Assembly: GCA_019635585.1 (NCBI GenBank) | Contig: JAHBZE010000001.1 | Span: 310,001 to 374,000, forward strand | Source of the DNA: Xanthobacteraceae bacterium | Lineage (GTDB): Bacteria; Pseudomonadota; Alphaproteobacteria; Rhizobiales; Xanthobacteraceae | Direction: 5' to 3' | Length of the DNA stretch: 64,000 nucleotides | Part shown: positions 7,927 through 15,489 of the stretch, in pieces | Numbering within the stretch: the stretch's first letter is position 1 | Layout of the letters: every line of letters starts with the position of its first letter | Position numbers and translations under genes: made by a program | The notes under the pieces: model-generated | Told to the model about the DNA's origin: nothing | Database searches by the model: none | Seen by the model: only the letters and a program-made list of their open reading frames with translations

Positions 7927-8346
7927 TTACGCGGCTCGAACAGGCGCGAGGCGGCCTTTGAAGTAGCGTTCATTTTGAGTTACGCCGCTATGCCCGTAAG
8001 CATCGCCTGGTACTTCATTTACAAGAACATAGCTTTCGTCGTGCAGCGGTCCGACTAGCTCACACATCCTTGCAAACGCCGCCGCGATAAAATCAGACTT
8101 TTGTTCTCGCGTATTGGTGCTTTCAACTATGCGAATCTCGAGCCAGAACGCCGCGAGTTCATGTTCGGCCAAAGATTTATTTCCAATGAACCACCGATCT
8201 GCGGCGACCTCATCGATTACAACCGCCGTGAGCGTAGGGTTCTTCTTTAGAAAATCCGTGGAAAGTTTGTTGACCGCTTTTGCAACCTCCTTACAAAGTC
8301 CGGGGCGGGCTTTGGGAACACTATATTTCACGGTGATCATGGGCAT
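7927..8346 (-). CDS. Tautomerase-superfamily protein with N-terminal proline
   Basis: 139 residues starting MPMITVKYSVP. The ATG at 8346 has a good SD (gaggag, about ten bases) and exposes Pro1 after methionine removal, the general base of this superfamily. The length is about twice that of a 4-oxalocrotonate tautomerase, so it should contain two beta-alpha-beta units like cis-3-chloroacrylate dehalogenase-type or malonate-semialdehyde decarboxylase-type members; the second ends VNEVPGDAYGHSGVTQ. It converges with the integrase gene and lies downstream of the ABC operon, separated by a hairpin. Substrate unknown; a keto-enol isomerisation in aromatic or unsaturated acid breakdown is plausible. 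Confidence 0.8.
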   Translation of the reverse strand: MPMITVKYSVPKARPGLCKEVAKAVNKLSTDFLKKNPTLTAVVIDEVAADRWFIGNKSLAEHELAAFWLEIRIVESTNTREQKSDFIAAAFARMCELVGPLHDESYVLVNEVPGDAYGHSGVTQNERYFKGRLAPVRAA

Positions 8347-8483
8347 TGATAGGCTCTCCTCTAATTGACACAAACCTAAAAGTTTGGGCTGCTGATTTTT
8401 GACGAGAAGACGTTTGCTGACGACGCTTGGCCAAATTGGCGCTGTCAGACCGATATGCTTTCTTTGATTGTCTGATGAACTGC

Positions 8484-8518
8484 GTTGCCGCGCACACTAC
8501 TAGCGCATGCGCGGCAAC
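8484..8518. terminator. Strong hairpin after the ABC importer operon
   Basis: Ten-base perfect arms GTTGCCGCGC (8484-8493) and GCGCGGCAAC (8509-8518) with a 15-base loop, seven bases beyond the stop of the substrate-binding protein gene. The plus-strand side is followed by ttttgttt. Likely ends or processes the minus-strand operon transcript, or protects its 3' end. Confidence 0.55.
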
Positions 8519-8524
8519 TTTTGT

Positions 8525-9583
8525 TTAAGGCTTGAACACGAAGCCCGGTGTAATCGCGACCTCTGCAGGAATTGGTTGAAGGTCCGAGAACAGCTCCGGG
8601 TGCGTCTTCATCACGTTAAGGATGAACTTGGGCTCGATGTGCTTATTCACATCGAACACCGTCTTGATCACTCCCAGCCGTTGCAACGTATCCTGCGCTC
8701 TCCAAAGCGCACGATAGTTGTGAGCGGAAATCCGGCGATCCACCTGCTGGATGTTGTACTGCATCGCAGTTTCTGCAACATCGAGCTTCAGCCCGGGAAT
8801 CCAGCGTGTGCCGATGGCCGCAGCTTCCTTGGGATTTTTACGCATCCACTGGTCAGCTTCGGATACGGCCGCGAGGAACTTCTCAATCGTCGGTCCGTTT
8901 TTCTCCACCCACGGCCGCAGCGCGATATTGAAGCCGAGATAGGAGATAACGTCACCGCCGCGGATTACCTCGATAGCGCCCGGCACATCCTTCATGGCGA
9001 TTACCGGCGCCGGGTCCCAGGCCACAAACGCATCAACGCCCTTGGCGAGCAACGCGACCGTCATTTCCGGCGGCGGCGTGTTGACCATCGTCACGTCGCT
9101 CGGCGCAAGGCCGGCCTTTTCAAGCAAGCCGAGAAGGTAGAGATGGTTAATCGTGCCGAATGAGGTGGCAATCTTTTTGCCCTTGATACTTTTCAAATCG
9201 CCCTTGACGATCCCGGAACCGCCATTGGCAATTAAAGCGAGCGTGGCATCTGATCCAAGCTTCGTCGCGTTGCCGCTGAAGTTTCCGAAGAAAACCAGAT
9301 CCATACCGCGTAGAATTGCGCCGATTGCTGGCACGCCCGCCTGCACCATATCGGTTTCACCGGCCTGCAACGCGTTGAGTGCGTCGACGCCCGTGGCGTA
9401 GGGACGAGCGATGGTCACGTCGAGCCCGTACTTCTCGAAGAAGCCGCGCTCGACAGCAATCGGCAACGCCAGCATGTCCACCGCCGCAACCATGCCGACT
9501 TTGAGTTTTACGGGATCCTTTGCCTGTGCCATTGCCAGTGACGGCAGCAGCAAGGCGCAGAGCAATACAATTATCCGTCGCAT
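8525..9583 (-). CDS. ABC transporter periplasmic substrate-binding protein (NMT1/SsuA-like)
   Basis: 352 residues. The ATG at 9583 is preceded by a strong SD (aggaggg, eight bases) and begins a clear signal peptide (MRRIIVLLCALLLPSLAMAQA). The mature part, starting KDPVKLKVGMVAAVDMLALP, has the NMT1/THI5-like fold of nitrate/sulfonate/taurine-type binding proteins, with GLDVTIARPYATGVDALNAL and the later AFVAWDPAPVIAM typical of the family. It is the last gene of an operon with permeases and ATPase. Substrate cannot be read; related systems import organosulfonates, taurine, pyrimidine precursors or aromatic acids. Confidence 0.88.
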   Translation of the reverse strand: MRRIIVLLCALLLPSLAMAQAKDPVKLKVGMVAAVDMLALPIAVERGFFEKYGLDVTIARPYATGVDALNALQAGETDMVQAGVPAIGAILRGMDLVFFGNFSGNATKLGSDATLALIANGGSGIVKGDLKSIKGKKIATSFGTINHLYLLGLLEKAGLAPSDVTMVNTPPPEMTVALLAKGVDAFVAWDPAPVIAMKDVPGAIEVIRGGDVISYLGFNIALRPWVEKNGPTIEKFLAAVSEADQWMRKNPKEAAAIGTRWIPGLKLDVAETAMQYNIQQVDRRISAHNYRALWRAQDTLQRLGVIKTVFDVNKHIEPKFILNVMKTHPELFSDLQPIPAEVAITPGFVFKP

Positions 9584-9588
9584 TTCAC

Positions 9589-9912
9589 TTACCCTCCTGT
9601 TGGAAGCGGCTCGACGCGCGTAACCCAATAGCGACGGGCGACGGTTGTCAGGTCCGCTCGTTTCACTCCCCGAATTTTTATGGAGTTTTGTTGTGTCCCA
9701 GACACCCTGCCGTAGGTCTGGAACAATTGGACGTGGAAGCGCTCCGGAGGGAACGGCAGGGTCACGAGTATGTTGACTCTTTCCGGAGCGTCTCCAAGGT
9801 CTTTGATCTTATATGGGGCAGCGATTGTTAGCCAAATTTCCCACGCGATGTAGCAAGCCGCCAGAAAAAGCAGGATGCGCGCCTTTCGCGAATTGAGTGC
9901 GTCGCGCAGCAT
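9589..9912 (-). CDS. Hypothetical membrane-anchored protein of the ABC operon
   Basis: 107 residues. One N-terminal membrane helix (ILLFLAACYIAWEIWLTIAA, about 13-32) is followed by a soluble part of about 75 residues with no recognised fold. Placed between the ATPase gene (ends 9916) and the substrate-binding protein (starts 9583) with gaps of only three to five bases, so it is surely co-translated with the importer. The short soluble domain probably faces the periplasm. A helper for substrate delivery is conceivable; I recognise no family. Confidence 0.72.
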   Translation of the reverse strand: MLRDALNSRKARILLFLAACYIAWEIWLTIAAPYKIKDLGDAPERVNILVTLPFPPERFHVQLFQTYGRVSGTQQNSIKIRGVKRADLTTVARRYWVTRVEPLPTGG

Positions 9913-9915
9913 GGT

Positions 9916-10674
9916 TCAGGCCGATCGTACGAGCTGAAGAACGCGCGCGGTCAATGATTTGAACTGCTCGTTCTCATGGAGATCGTCCCAGACGCGAGGA
10001 CGCGGCAAGTCCACCTCGATTTCGTCCAGCACTTTGCCCTTGGACAGCGCAACGACGCGGTTGGCGAGAAAGACAGCCTCTGCAACGTCATGGGTGATGA
10101 AGATGACAGTTGGGCGCTTCGCTTCCCAGATGCGCGTCAGTTCCTCTTGCAAGGTCATGCGCGTCTGCGCGTCCACGCTTGCGAACGGTTCATCCATCAA
10201 CAACACGTCCGGCTCATTGGCGAGCGCTCGCGCCACGCCAACACGTTGCTGCATGCCGCCTGACAACTCGTTGGGATAACGCCCCGCAGCTTCCGAAAGC
10301 TTTGCGAGTGCGAGAAACTCATGTGCGATTTTCTCACGTTCTACCTTGCCGACGCCGCGCATTTTCGGCCCGAACGCCACGTTCTCGAGTACGGTGCGCC
10401 ACGGGAATAAAGCGAATGACTGAAACACCACGCCGCGATCCGGTCCCGGTCCATTCACGGGCTTGCCACCAACAAGAATCTCTCCACTCGAGTGCGGAAT
10501 GAAACCAGCGATCATGTTGAGGATCGTCGATTTTCCGCAGCCTGACGGTCCAACGATCGAGATGAACTCGCTCTCGGGCACATTGAGCGATACGTCGCGC
10601 ACAGCTGTCACCTGCGTTCCAGCGTAAACGTCGAAATAGGTCTTCGACAGATTGCGAATAACTAGATTCTTCAC
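9916..10674 (-). CDS. ABC transporter ATP-binding protein (SsuB/TauB type)
   Basis: 252 residues from a GTG at 10674, where GTGA overlaps the stop of the upstream permease; this start gives the normal beginning VKNLVIRNLSKTY. Walker A is GPSGCGKST, the signature is LSGGMQQRV, Walker B is LLMDEPF and the switch histidine lies in FITHD. It energises uptake by the two permeases encoded upstream. Same-frame sequence before 10674 is non-conserved and overlaps the permease, so a longer form is unlikely. Confidence 0.92.
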   Translation of the reverse strand: MKNLVIRNLSKTYFDVYAGTQVTAVRDVSLNVPESEFISIVGPSGCGKSTILNMIAGFIPHSSGEILVGGKPVNGPGPDRGVVFQSFALFPWRTVLENVAFGPKMRGVGKVEREKIAHEFLALAKLSEAAGRYPNELSGGMQQRVGVARALANEPDVLLMDEPFASVDAQTRMTLQEELTRIWEAKRPTVIFITHDVAEAVFLANRVVALSKGKVLDEIEVDLPRPRVWDDLHENEQFKSLTARVLQLVRSA

Positions 10675-11480
10675 TGCGTCACCAACCCCCACCGTTGTCC
10701 GGTAGCCCGCTCGAGTGGCGCTAAAATCCAAGCGTCTACGATGTACCAAAGAATGCCGAGGATGATCATGCCCAGCAGAACCTCGACAAGCGATCCGCCG
10801 CGGCGAGCATCAAACATCAGAAATCCGATGCCGCTGGTGCCGACGATAATCTCGGTCGCGATCAGCGCACGCCAACCGTAGCCAAGTCCGTTGCGTAAAC
10901 CCGTGATGATGTTGGGGAGCGCGCCCGGCAACACAACTTCCCAAAGCAGGCGAGCGCGCGATGCACCGAGGCTCAGCGCTGCACGATGCAGGGTGATGGA
11001 TGTTGAACGGACTCCCAATACAGTATTCAGAACGACCGGGAAGATCACCGTGTAGACGATGATGACCGTCATCGTAGTCAGGCCGTAACCGAACCAGATC
11101 ACCAAGATCGGCAGCCAGGCGATATCGCCGATGGCCTGGAAGAACAGGAGCGGCGGCCAAAGTACTGTGTGCGCTCGCGGGCTGAGGCCGATGAATATGC
11201 CGAGCGGAATGCCGAGGACGATACCCCAGAACGCGCCGACGACGAGGCGCACCATGCTGTCTTGAAGATACTCCGGCAGGATACCCGTATACACGAGCGT
11301 ACCAAACGAGCGCACGACATCCACCGGTCCCGGCAGGAACACGCGGGGAAATATTTGGAGTTCAGTAATGATCCACCAGGCTGCGATCAAGGGGATGAAC
11401 GGCGCGATTGAGCCAATTGAGGGCCAGCGCGCTGTGAGGCGCACATAGCCACTCCATATCGTGAGAAAAAATGTTTTCAT
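10671..11480 (-). CDS. ABC transporter permease (SsuC/TauC type), second copy
   Basis: 269 residues with about six membrane segments and the coupling-helix motif in SLGASRARLLWEVVLPGALPNI (about 165-186; the EAA-like loop that contacts the ATPase). Clearly paralogous to the next gene upstream, sharing the EVxLPGALPNI core and the ending APxERATxxRWG. Its start overlaps the stop of that gene (11477-11480) and its stop overlaps the ATPase GTG. The two permeases may form a heterodimeric channel. Confidence 0.91.
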   Translation of the reverse strand: MKTFFLTIWSGYVRLTARWPSIGSIAPFIPLIAAWWIITELQIFPRVFLPGPVDVVRSFGTLVYTGILPEYLQDSMVRLVVGAFWGIVLGIPLGIFIGLSPRAHTVLWPPLLFFQAIGDIAWLPILVIWFGYGLTTMTVIIVYTVIFPVVLNTVLGVRSTSITLHRAALSLGASRARLLWEVVLPGALPNIITGLRNGLGYGWRALIATEIIVGTSGIGFLMFDARRGGSLVEVLLGMIILGILWYIVDAWILAPLERATGQRWGLVTQ

Positions 11481-12253
11481 GCGCGCTGCACCATGCCCCA
11501 GCGTTCGATGGTCGCGCGTTCAATCGGCGCCAGGAGCAACCGGTCGAGTAGCAGCCAAAGCACACCGATCACGATCATGCCGAGTACGATCACTTCGGTC
11601 TTGTAGAAGTCGCGCGCCACAAACAGCATGTAACCGAGGCCGACATTGGTGGCGATCATCTCGGCTGCGATCAGCCCGCGCCAGGCAAAGCCCATGCCGG
11701 TGCGTATGCCAGTTACAATGTTAGGGAGTGCGCCTGGCAACAGCACTTCGGTCAACATCGCCCATCGGCCTGCACCGAGCGATGCGGCTGCATTGCGCAC
11801 GTGCAGAGGAATGGTCGAGACGCCGAGCAGCGTGTTGTAAGTTACGATGAAGAACACAGCATTGAAGATGATGAAGGTGATGGCGCCGAACCCGTAGCCG
11901 AACCACAGCGTCGCAATCGGAATCCACGCGATGCCAGCCAGTACGGAGAAGAACCTGAACAGCGGTGTCAGGAAGGTGGAGACGACCGGGCTGACACCCA
12001 TAGCGACGCCGAGGGGAATGGCGACCAATAGCGCGAGCAACGTTCCGACAGCGACCCGCAACAGGCTAGCACCGATGTGTTGAACAAGAGTTCCATCCTG
12101 TATTCCCTCAATGCCAGCTTGAACTACAGCCGTGAGGTGAGGAAATAGCCGAGGATTGACGTCGAAGTATGGAATTAAAATCGCCCAAAGAACGATTAGC
12201 ACTGCAAAAGGTGCGCAGAACCAAAGCGCGGAAATGAACGAGCGCTTCGTCAT
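11477..12253 (-). CDS. ABC transporter permease (SsuC/TauC type), first copy
   Basis: 258 residues, about six membrane segments beginning at ISALWFCAPFAVLIVLWAIL. The BPD_transp_1 coupling loop is ASLGAGRWAMLTEVLLPGAL. It is similar along its whole length to the following permease, so the pair arose by tandem duplication. Its ATG overlaps the GntR stop by four bases, which ties regulator and transporter into one transcript. Confidence 0.91.
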   Translation of the reverse strand: MTKRSFISALWFCAPFAVLIVLWAILIPYFDVNPRLFPHLTAVVQAGIEGIQDGTLVQHIGASLLRVAVGTLLALLVAIPLGVAMGVSPVVSTFLTPLFRFFSVLAGIAWIPIATLWFGYGFGAITFIIFNAVFFIVTYNTLLGVSTIPLHVRNAAASLGAGRWAMLTEVLLPGALPNIVTGIRTGMGFAWRGLIAAEMIATNVGLGYMLFVARDFYKTEVIVLGMIVIGVLWLLLDRLLLAPIERATIERWGMVQRA

Positions 12254-13038
12254 TTCTTCAGCCTCGGATTGGCGGCTTTAACTGTCCCAACTTTGCGAGC
12301 CTTGGCTTGACGATTTCGCGTAGCCAATTTGGACTGGGTGTAGCCAAGGACTCGCTCCATGGCGATACGTGCTTTCTTCGCATTGCCTTCCTCGATGGCG
12401 CGAGCAGCGGCGGCATGATTGGGAATATTGTCTGCGAACCAGCCATCGATACTGTCGACGGCGACGACAAAGACCGCGCTCAGAATTGTGTCGATGGCGC
12501 CGCGAAAGCCCTGCAATACTGGATTGTGTGTCGCGTCCAGAATAGCGAGATGAAAGGCCTTGTCGGCGGCGGTCGCGCTGTCCTGACTGTCCGAACTCTC
12601 CATCGCCCGCAGCGCTGCATTAATATTCTGCAGATCGTTCTTGGTGGCGCGTGTAGCTGCGAGCGCGGCAGCAGCGGGCTCAATGATTGAGCGGACTTCT
12701 TGCACGGCAAGTAATAATTCGAGGTCGGGTTTGTCGTCGCCGATCAGCCAACCCAACACGTCGCGATCGAGAAGACTCCAATCGCGCCGCGGCAATACAC
12801 GGGTGCCATGACGCGGTTGAACGCTGATAAGGCGCTTGCCCGACAGTGTTTTGATTGCCTCACGAACTACACCGCGACCTACGCCGAAGCGAGCCTCGAG
12901 ATCACTCTCTGGCGGCAGTACTGCACCGGCTGGGATGATGTCCTGAGCGATCTCGCGGCCGAGTGTCGTCAGTACCGCCTGAATGCGGCCTGGCTTCGAT
13001 CGCTTCTCAGCAGATTTGGTGCGTTTGCTACGCATTAA
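12250..13038 (-). CDS. GntR-family regulator, FadR/FCD subgroup
   Basis: 262 residues from the ATG at 13038. The N-terminal winged helix (GREIAQDIIPAGAVLPPESD, then FGVGRGVVREAIKTLSGKRL, about 20-85) is followed by an all-helical FCD effector domain (about 105-235) with the metal/ligand-type histidines AFHLAILDATHNP. First gene of the importer operon and divergent from the iron alcohol dehydrogenase gene, so it probably controls both in response to a small organic acid. A longer in-frame start at 13119 exists but would eat into the intergenic region holding the putative operator. Confidence 0.9.
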   Translation of the reverse strand, partial: LMRSKRTKSAEKRSKPGRIQAVLTTLGREIAQDIIPAGAVLPPESDLEARFGVGRGVVREAIKTLSGKRLISVQPRHGTRVLPRRDWSLLDRDVLGWLIGDDKPDLELLLAVQEVRSIIEPAAAALAATRATKNDLQNINAALRAMESSDSQDSATAADKAFHLAILDATHNPVLQGFRGAIDTILSAVFVVAVDSIDGWFADNIPNHAAAARAIEEGNAKKARIAMERVLGYTQSKLATRNRQAKARKVGTVKAANPRLKK

Positions 13039-13098
13039 AATCTGTTCGCTCCCCACTGCTGGCTCTTGAGGCCAACTAGCGCGTTTTAACTTTTTCAC

Positions 13099-13143
13099 CG
13101 GACCAAATTGCCGGACCAATCATCTGATGTTAAACATCCGATG
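13099..13143. promoter_or_regulatory. Putative GntR operator region
   Basis: In the gap between the GntR gene and the alcohol dehydrogenase gene there are two direct copies of ccggaccaa (13099 and 13111, twelve bases apart), then a dyad CATCTGATG, five bases, CATCCGATG (13121-13143; one mismatch between arms). It lies 53 bases before the dehydrogenase ATG. FadR-type GntR proteins bind short dyads; assignment is inferred from position. Confidence 0.45.
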
Positions 13144-13196
13144 AATGGAGTCACGCTGCGATGCAACGATGGCGTTGACTGCCGGGGAGAAGGAAC

Positions 13197-14324
13197 ATGG
13201 CGACCATTGGCTATCTGACGACAACTATTTTTGATTTCGGCGCCATCAGGTCCCTACCGAACGAATTGAATGCCCTTGGCATTCGTCGGCCGTTGTTCGT
13301 CACGGATCCCGGCGTACAAAATGCTGGCATTGCAGCGCAGGTGCTGAGTCACCTCGACCAATCCACTGTAAGAGTGTTCGCGGACACGCCCCCGAATCCC
13401 ACTGAAGAAGCCGTACGCGCAGGCGTCATTGCGTACCGCGACGGCGGCTGCGATGGCATCATTGCACTCGGCGGCGGTTCGCCGATCGATCTTGCAAAAG
13501 GCGTCGCATTGGCGGCCACGCATGATGGGCCGCTGGAAGAATATGCAGCGATCCACGGCGGAGTTAGCAAAATCTCCGCGAAGGTCGCGCCGGTGATCGC
13601 GATCCCAACTACTTCGGGAACTGGCAGCGAGGTAGGCCGCGGCACGTTGCTCAATTTGACCAACGGCTCGAAACTCGCGTTGATTAGCCCACACTTATTT
13701 CCGAAAAGAGCGATTTGCGATCCTGAACTCACGCTGGGACTTCCACCGTTGTTGACGGCGGCGACTGGCATCGATGCGCTTACCCATTGTATTGAGACGT
13801 ATCTTTCACCGCTAATCAATCCGCCGGCGGAAGCGATTGCACTCGACGGTGCGAAACGCGCATGGAATTTCATCGAGCGTGCAACCAAGAACGGTGCTGA
13901 CCGCGAAGCGCGTTGGGAAATGATGATGGCAGCGCTGGAAGGTGCGCTCGCGTTTCAGAAGGGGCTTGGCGCTGTGCATTCACTGTCCCACGCCGCCGGC
14001 GCATTACGCTCGCCGACGTTGCATCACGGCATGCTGAACGGCGTGTTCCTGCCGCACATTTTGCGGTTCAACGCTGCCCACGTCGGCGATAAATACGCCA
14101 AACTGCGCGAGCTGTTCTCGCTTGATCGCAACGTAGACTTGGCCGACTCAGTGGTTCGTTTGCTTAAGAACTTGGGTTTGCCACTGACGCTGGGCGAAAT
14201 GGGATTCCGAGAAGAACACATTGCCGGGACAGTGACGCGAGCGATGGCGGACCATTCCAACCCCACCACCCCACGCCGCCCAACTGCTAAAGAATTCGAG
14301 ACGCTACTTCGCGCAGCGCTGTAG
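13197..14324 (+). CDS. Iron-containing (group III) alcohol dehydrogenase
   Basis: 375 residues. The nucleotide-binding part has GGGSPIDLAKGVAL (about 92-105) and the family signature IPTTSGTGSEVGR. Metal ligands fit D-x3-H in GIDALTHCIE (about 195-199) and the two later histidines in GAVHSLSHAAG and LHHGMLNGV. The ATG is preceded by gggagaaggaac. It reads away from the GntR regulator, so it is likely induced with the importer and oxidises or reduces an alcohol/aldehyde made from the imported compound. Maleylacetate reductase and hydroxyacid dehydrogenases are in the same superfamily; I cannot choose among them. Confidence 0.88.
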   Translation: MATIGYLTTTIFDFGAIRSLPNELNALGIRRPLFVTDPGVQNAGIAAQVLSHLDQSTVRVFADTPPNPTEEAVRAGVIAYRDGGCDGIIALGGGSPIDLAKGVALAATHDGPLEEYAAIHGGVSKISAKVAPVIAIPTTSGTGSEVGRGTLLNLTNGSKLALISPHLFPKRAICDPELTLGLPPLLTAATGIDALTHCIETYLSPLINPPAEAIALDGAKRAWNFIERATKNGADREARWEMMMAALEGALAFQKGLGAVHSLSHAAGALRSPTLHHGMLNGVFLPHILRFNAAHVGDKYAKLRELFSLDRNVDLADSVVRLLKNLGLPLTLGEMGFREEHIAGTVTRAMADHSNPTTPRRPTAKEFETLLRAAL

Positions 14325-14386
14325 CTTGCTTGGGGCGGTGCATCGCGCGAACAAAATCGCTGCGCGACATCCGGAAGCTGAAAAAT

Positions 14387-14463
14387 TGGCGACCCCGGCA
14401 GGAATCGAACCTGCGACCAACAGCTTAGAAGGCTGCTGCTCTAATCCGCTGAGCTACGGGGCC
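14387..14463 (-). tRNA. tRNA-Arg (anticodon UCU)
   Basis: Read on the minus strand: acceptor GGCCCCG pairs with CGGGGTC (one G-U), D arm around GCTCAGCGGATTAGAGC, anticodon loop CTTCTAA giving anticodon TCT, T arm CGCAGGTTCGAATCCTGC, discriminator G and an encoded CCA at 14387-14389. Complete and apparently functional. Its 3' half is the integration target copied at 6421-6467 and, degenerate, at 4712-4749. Confidence 0.97.
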
Positions 14464-14501
14464 GTTAGCTTTTCAGGGACAGCGACGCGAGACGATGTAG
14501 C

Positions 14502-14807
14502 TCAGTGCGTCCACTGGCCCGTGCGTCTGAACGAGAAGTTATCGGCATAGGCCATTTTCTTTTCGACCTTCGCGTGCGGCTCGCTCACCTGATAGGGAAT
14601 GCCGTTCTTCTCGCAATAGGCGATCGCGTCTTCCTTGCTAGCAAAACGCATGCGCACCTGCTGGCGCATGTCGGAAGACGACGTCCAGCCCATCAGCGGT
14701 TCAACGCGGCGCGGCTGCTCCGGCTCGTAATCGAGCACCCACGTTTTCGTGCGGGCTTCGCCCGACTGCATCGCTGTCTTGGCCGGCTTGTAAATGCGCG
14801 CGATCAT
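14502..14807 (-). CDS. NDUFS4-like accessory subunit of respiratory complex I (ETC complex I subunit)
   Basis: 101 residues from the ATG at 14807. The protein MIARIYKPAKTAMQSGEART... with TKTWVLDYEP, MGWTSSSDMRQQVRMRFASK and the ending ADNFSFRRTGQWTH matches the 18-kDa NDUFS4 family (PF04800), a subunit shared by alphaproteobacteria and mitochondria that stabilises the NADH-oxidising arm. The open frame continues upstream through the tRNA-Pro gene, which is not coding. Single gene between two tRNAs, also on the minus strand. Confidence 0.9.
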   Translation of the reverse strand: MIARIYKPAKTAMQSGEARTKTWVLDYEPEQPRRVEPLMGWTSSSDMRQQVRMRFASKEDAIAYCEKNGIPYQVSEPHAKVEKKMAYADNFSFRRTGQWTH

Positions 14808-14832
14808 GTCCGCTCTCGTCGTCTTCCAAAAT

Positions 14833-14909
14833 TGGTCGGGGCGGTGTGATTCGAACACACGACCCTCTGCTCCCAAAGCAGATGCGCTACCAGGCTGCGC
14901 TACGCCCCG
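14833..14909 (-). tRNA. tRNA-Pro (anticodon UGG)
   Basis: On the minus strand: acceptor CGGGGCG pairs with CGCCCCG, D arm GCGCAGCCTGGTAGCGC, anticodon loop with TGG, T arm GTGTGTTCGAATCACAC, discriminator A and an encoded CCA at 14833-14835. Complete cloverleaf. Confidence 0.97.
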
Positions 14910-14982
14910 TTCTTTCGTCGCCGAGGGATTACAGGAGCCTTCCGCGCCCGGCAAGGCGGCCGGAAACAGGCCCGAAAAGCCC

Positions 14983-15480
14983 CTAGCGGGTGCCGAAAAT
15001 CCGATGCGAAACCTTGTCCCCCGGCGCGATCCCGTATTTGTCGGCGGTGCCGGCCACGACCTCGAGCACGCCCTTCACATAGCCTTCGGAATAGATCGTG
15101 TCCTGCGAGAACGGCGTCGTGTTCCTCGCGATATTGGCAATGGTGCCGTCGGCGCGGATGAAGATCATGTCGAGCGAGACGATGGTGTTCTTCATCCACA
15201 TCGCGACCGGCTGGGGCCGCGCGAAATCGAACAGCATGCCCTCGCCGTCCGGCACCTCCTGCCGGTGCATGAGTCCGATCCGGCGCTGGTCCTCGGTCTG
15301 GGCGAATTCGATCTGGAAGACCCGGATGCCGGACTTGGTCAGAATCTCGAGGCTTTCGAGCTTGAGTTTCGGCTGGGGCGCGTCCTGGGCGCTCACCACA
15401 GCGGTCATGACGATCGCAAGACCGATAAGAAATAAGAGTGCGAACGCTACGTAGCGCACCAGCCGACGAAACAGGACCAT
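14983..15480 (-). CDS. DUF192 secreted protein
   Basis: 165 residues. An N-terminal signal sequence or anchor (ALLFLIGLAIVMTAVVSAQD, about 13-32) is followed by a DUF192 domain with the usual strings EDQRRIGLMHRQ, GEGMLFDFARP and WMKNTIVSLDMIFI. DUF192 proteins are small beta-rich envelope proteins of unknown biochemical role. Only nine bases separate it from the upstream cold-shock gene on the same strand, so the two are probably co-transcribed, a pairing I recall as common in rhizobial relatives. Confidence 0.9.
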   Translation of the reverse strand: MVLFRRLVRYVAFALLFLIGLAIVMTAVVSAQDAPQPKLKLESLEILTKSGIRVFQIEFAQTEDQRRIGLMHRQEVPDGEGMLFDFARPQPVAMWMKNTIVSLDMIFIRADGTIANIARNTTPFSQDTIYSEGYVKGVLEVVAGTADKYGIAPGDKVSHRIFGTR

Positions 15481-15489
15481 GGCAAAAAC

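Larger units (their letters stand above)
6427..14390. mobile_element. Integrated island at tRNA-Arg(UCU)
   Basis: About 8 kb bounded by a 41-base direct repeat on the left (6427) and the intact tRNA-Arg on the right (14387-14463), with a tyrosine recombinase next to the left repeat. Cargo: tautomerase, a five-gene ABC importer operon, a GntR regulator and an iron alcohol dehydrogenase. No conjugation or phage genes are present, so it is a short integrative element or the remnant of one. The limits are seen directly; past mobility is inferred. Confidence 0.78.

Noticed and set aside
14808-14954. N-terminal extension of the complex I accessory subunit
   Set aside because: The extension would be encoded by the tRNA-Pro gene.
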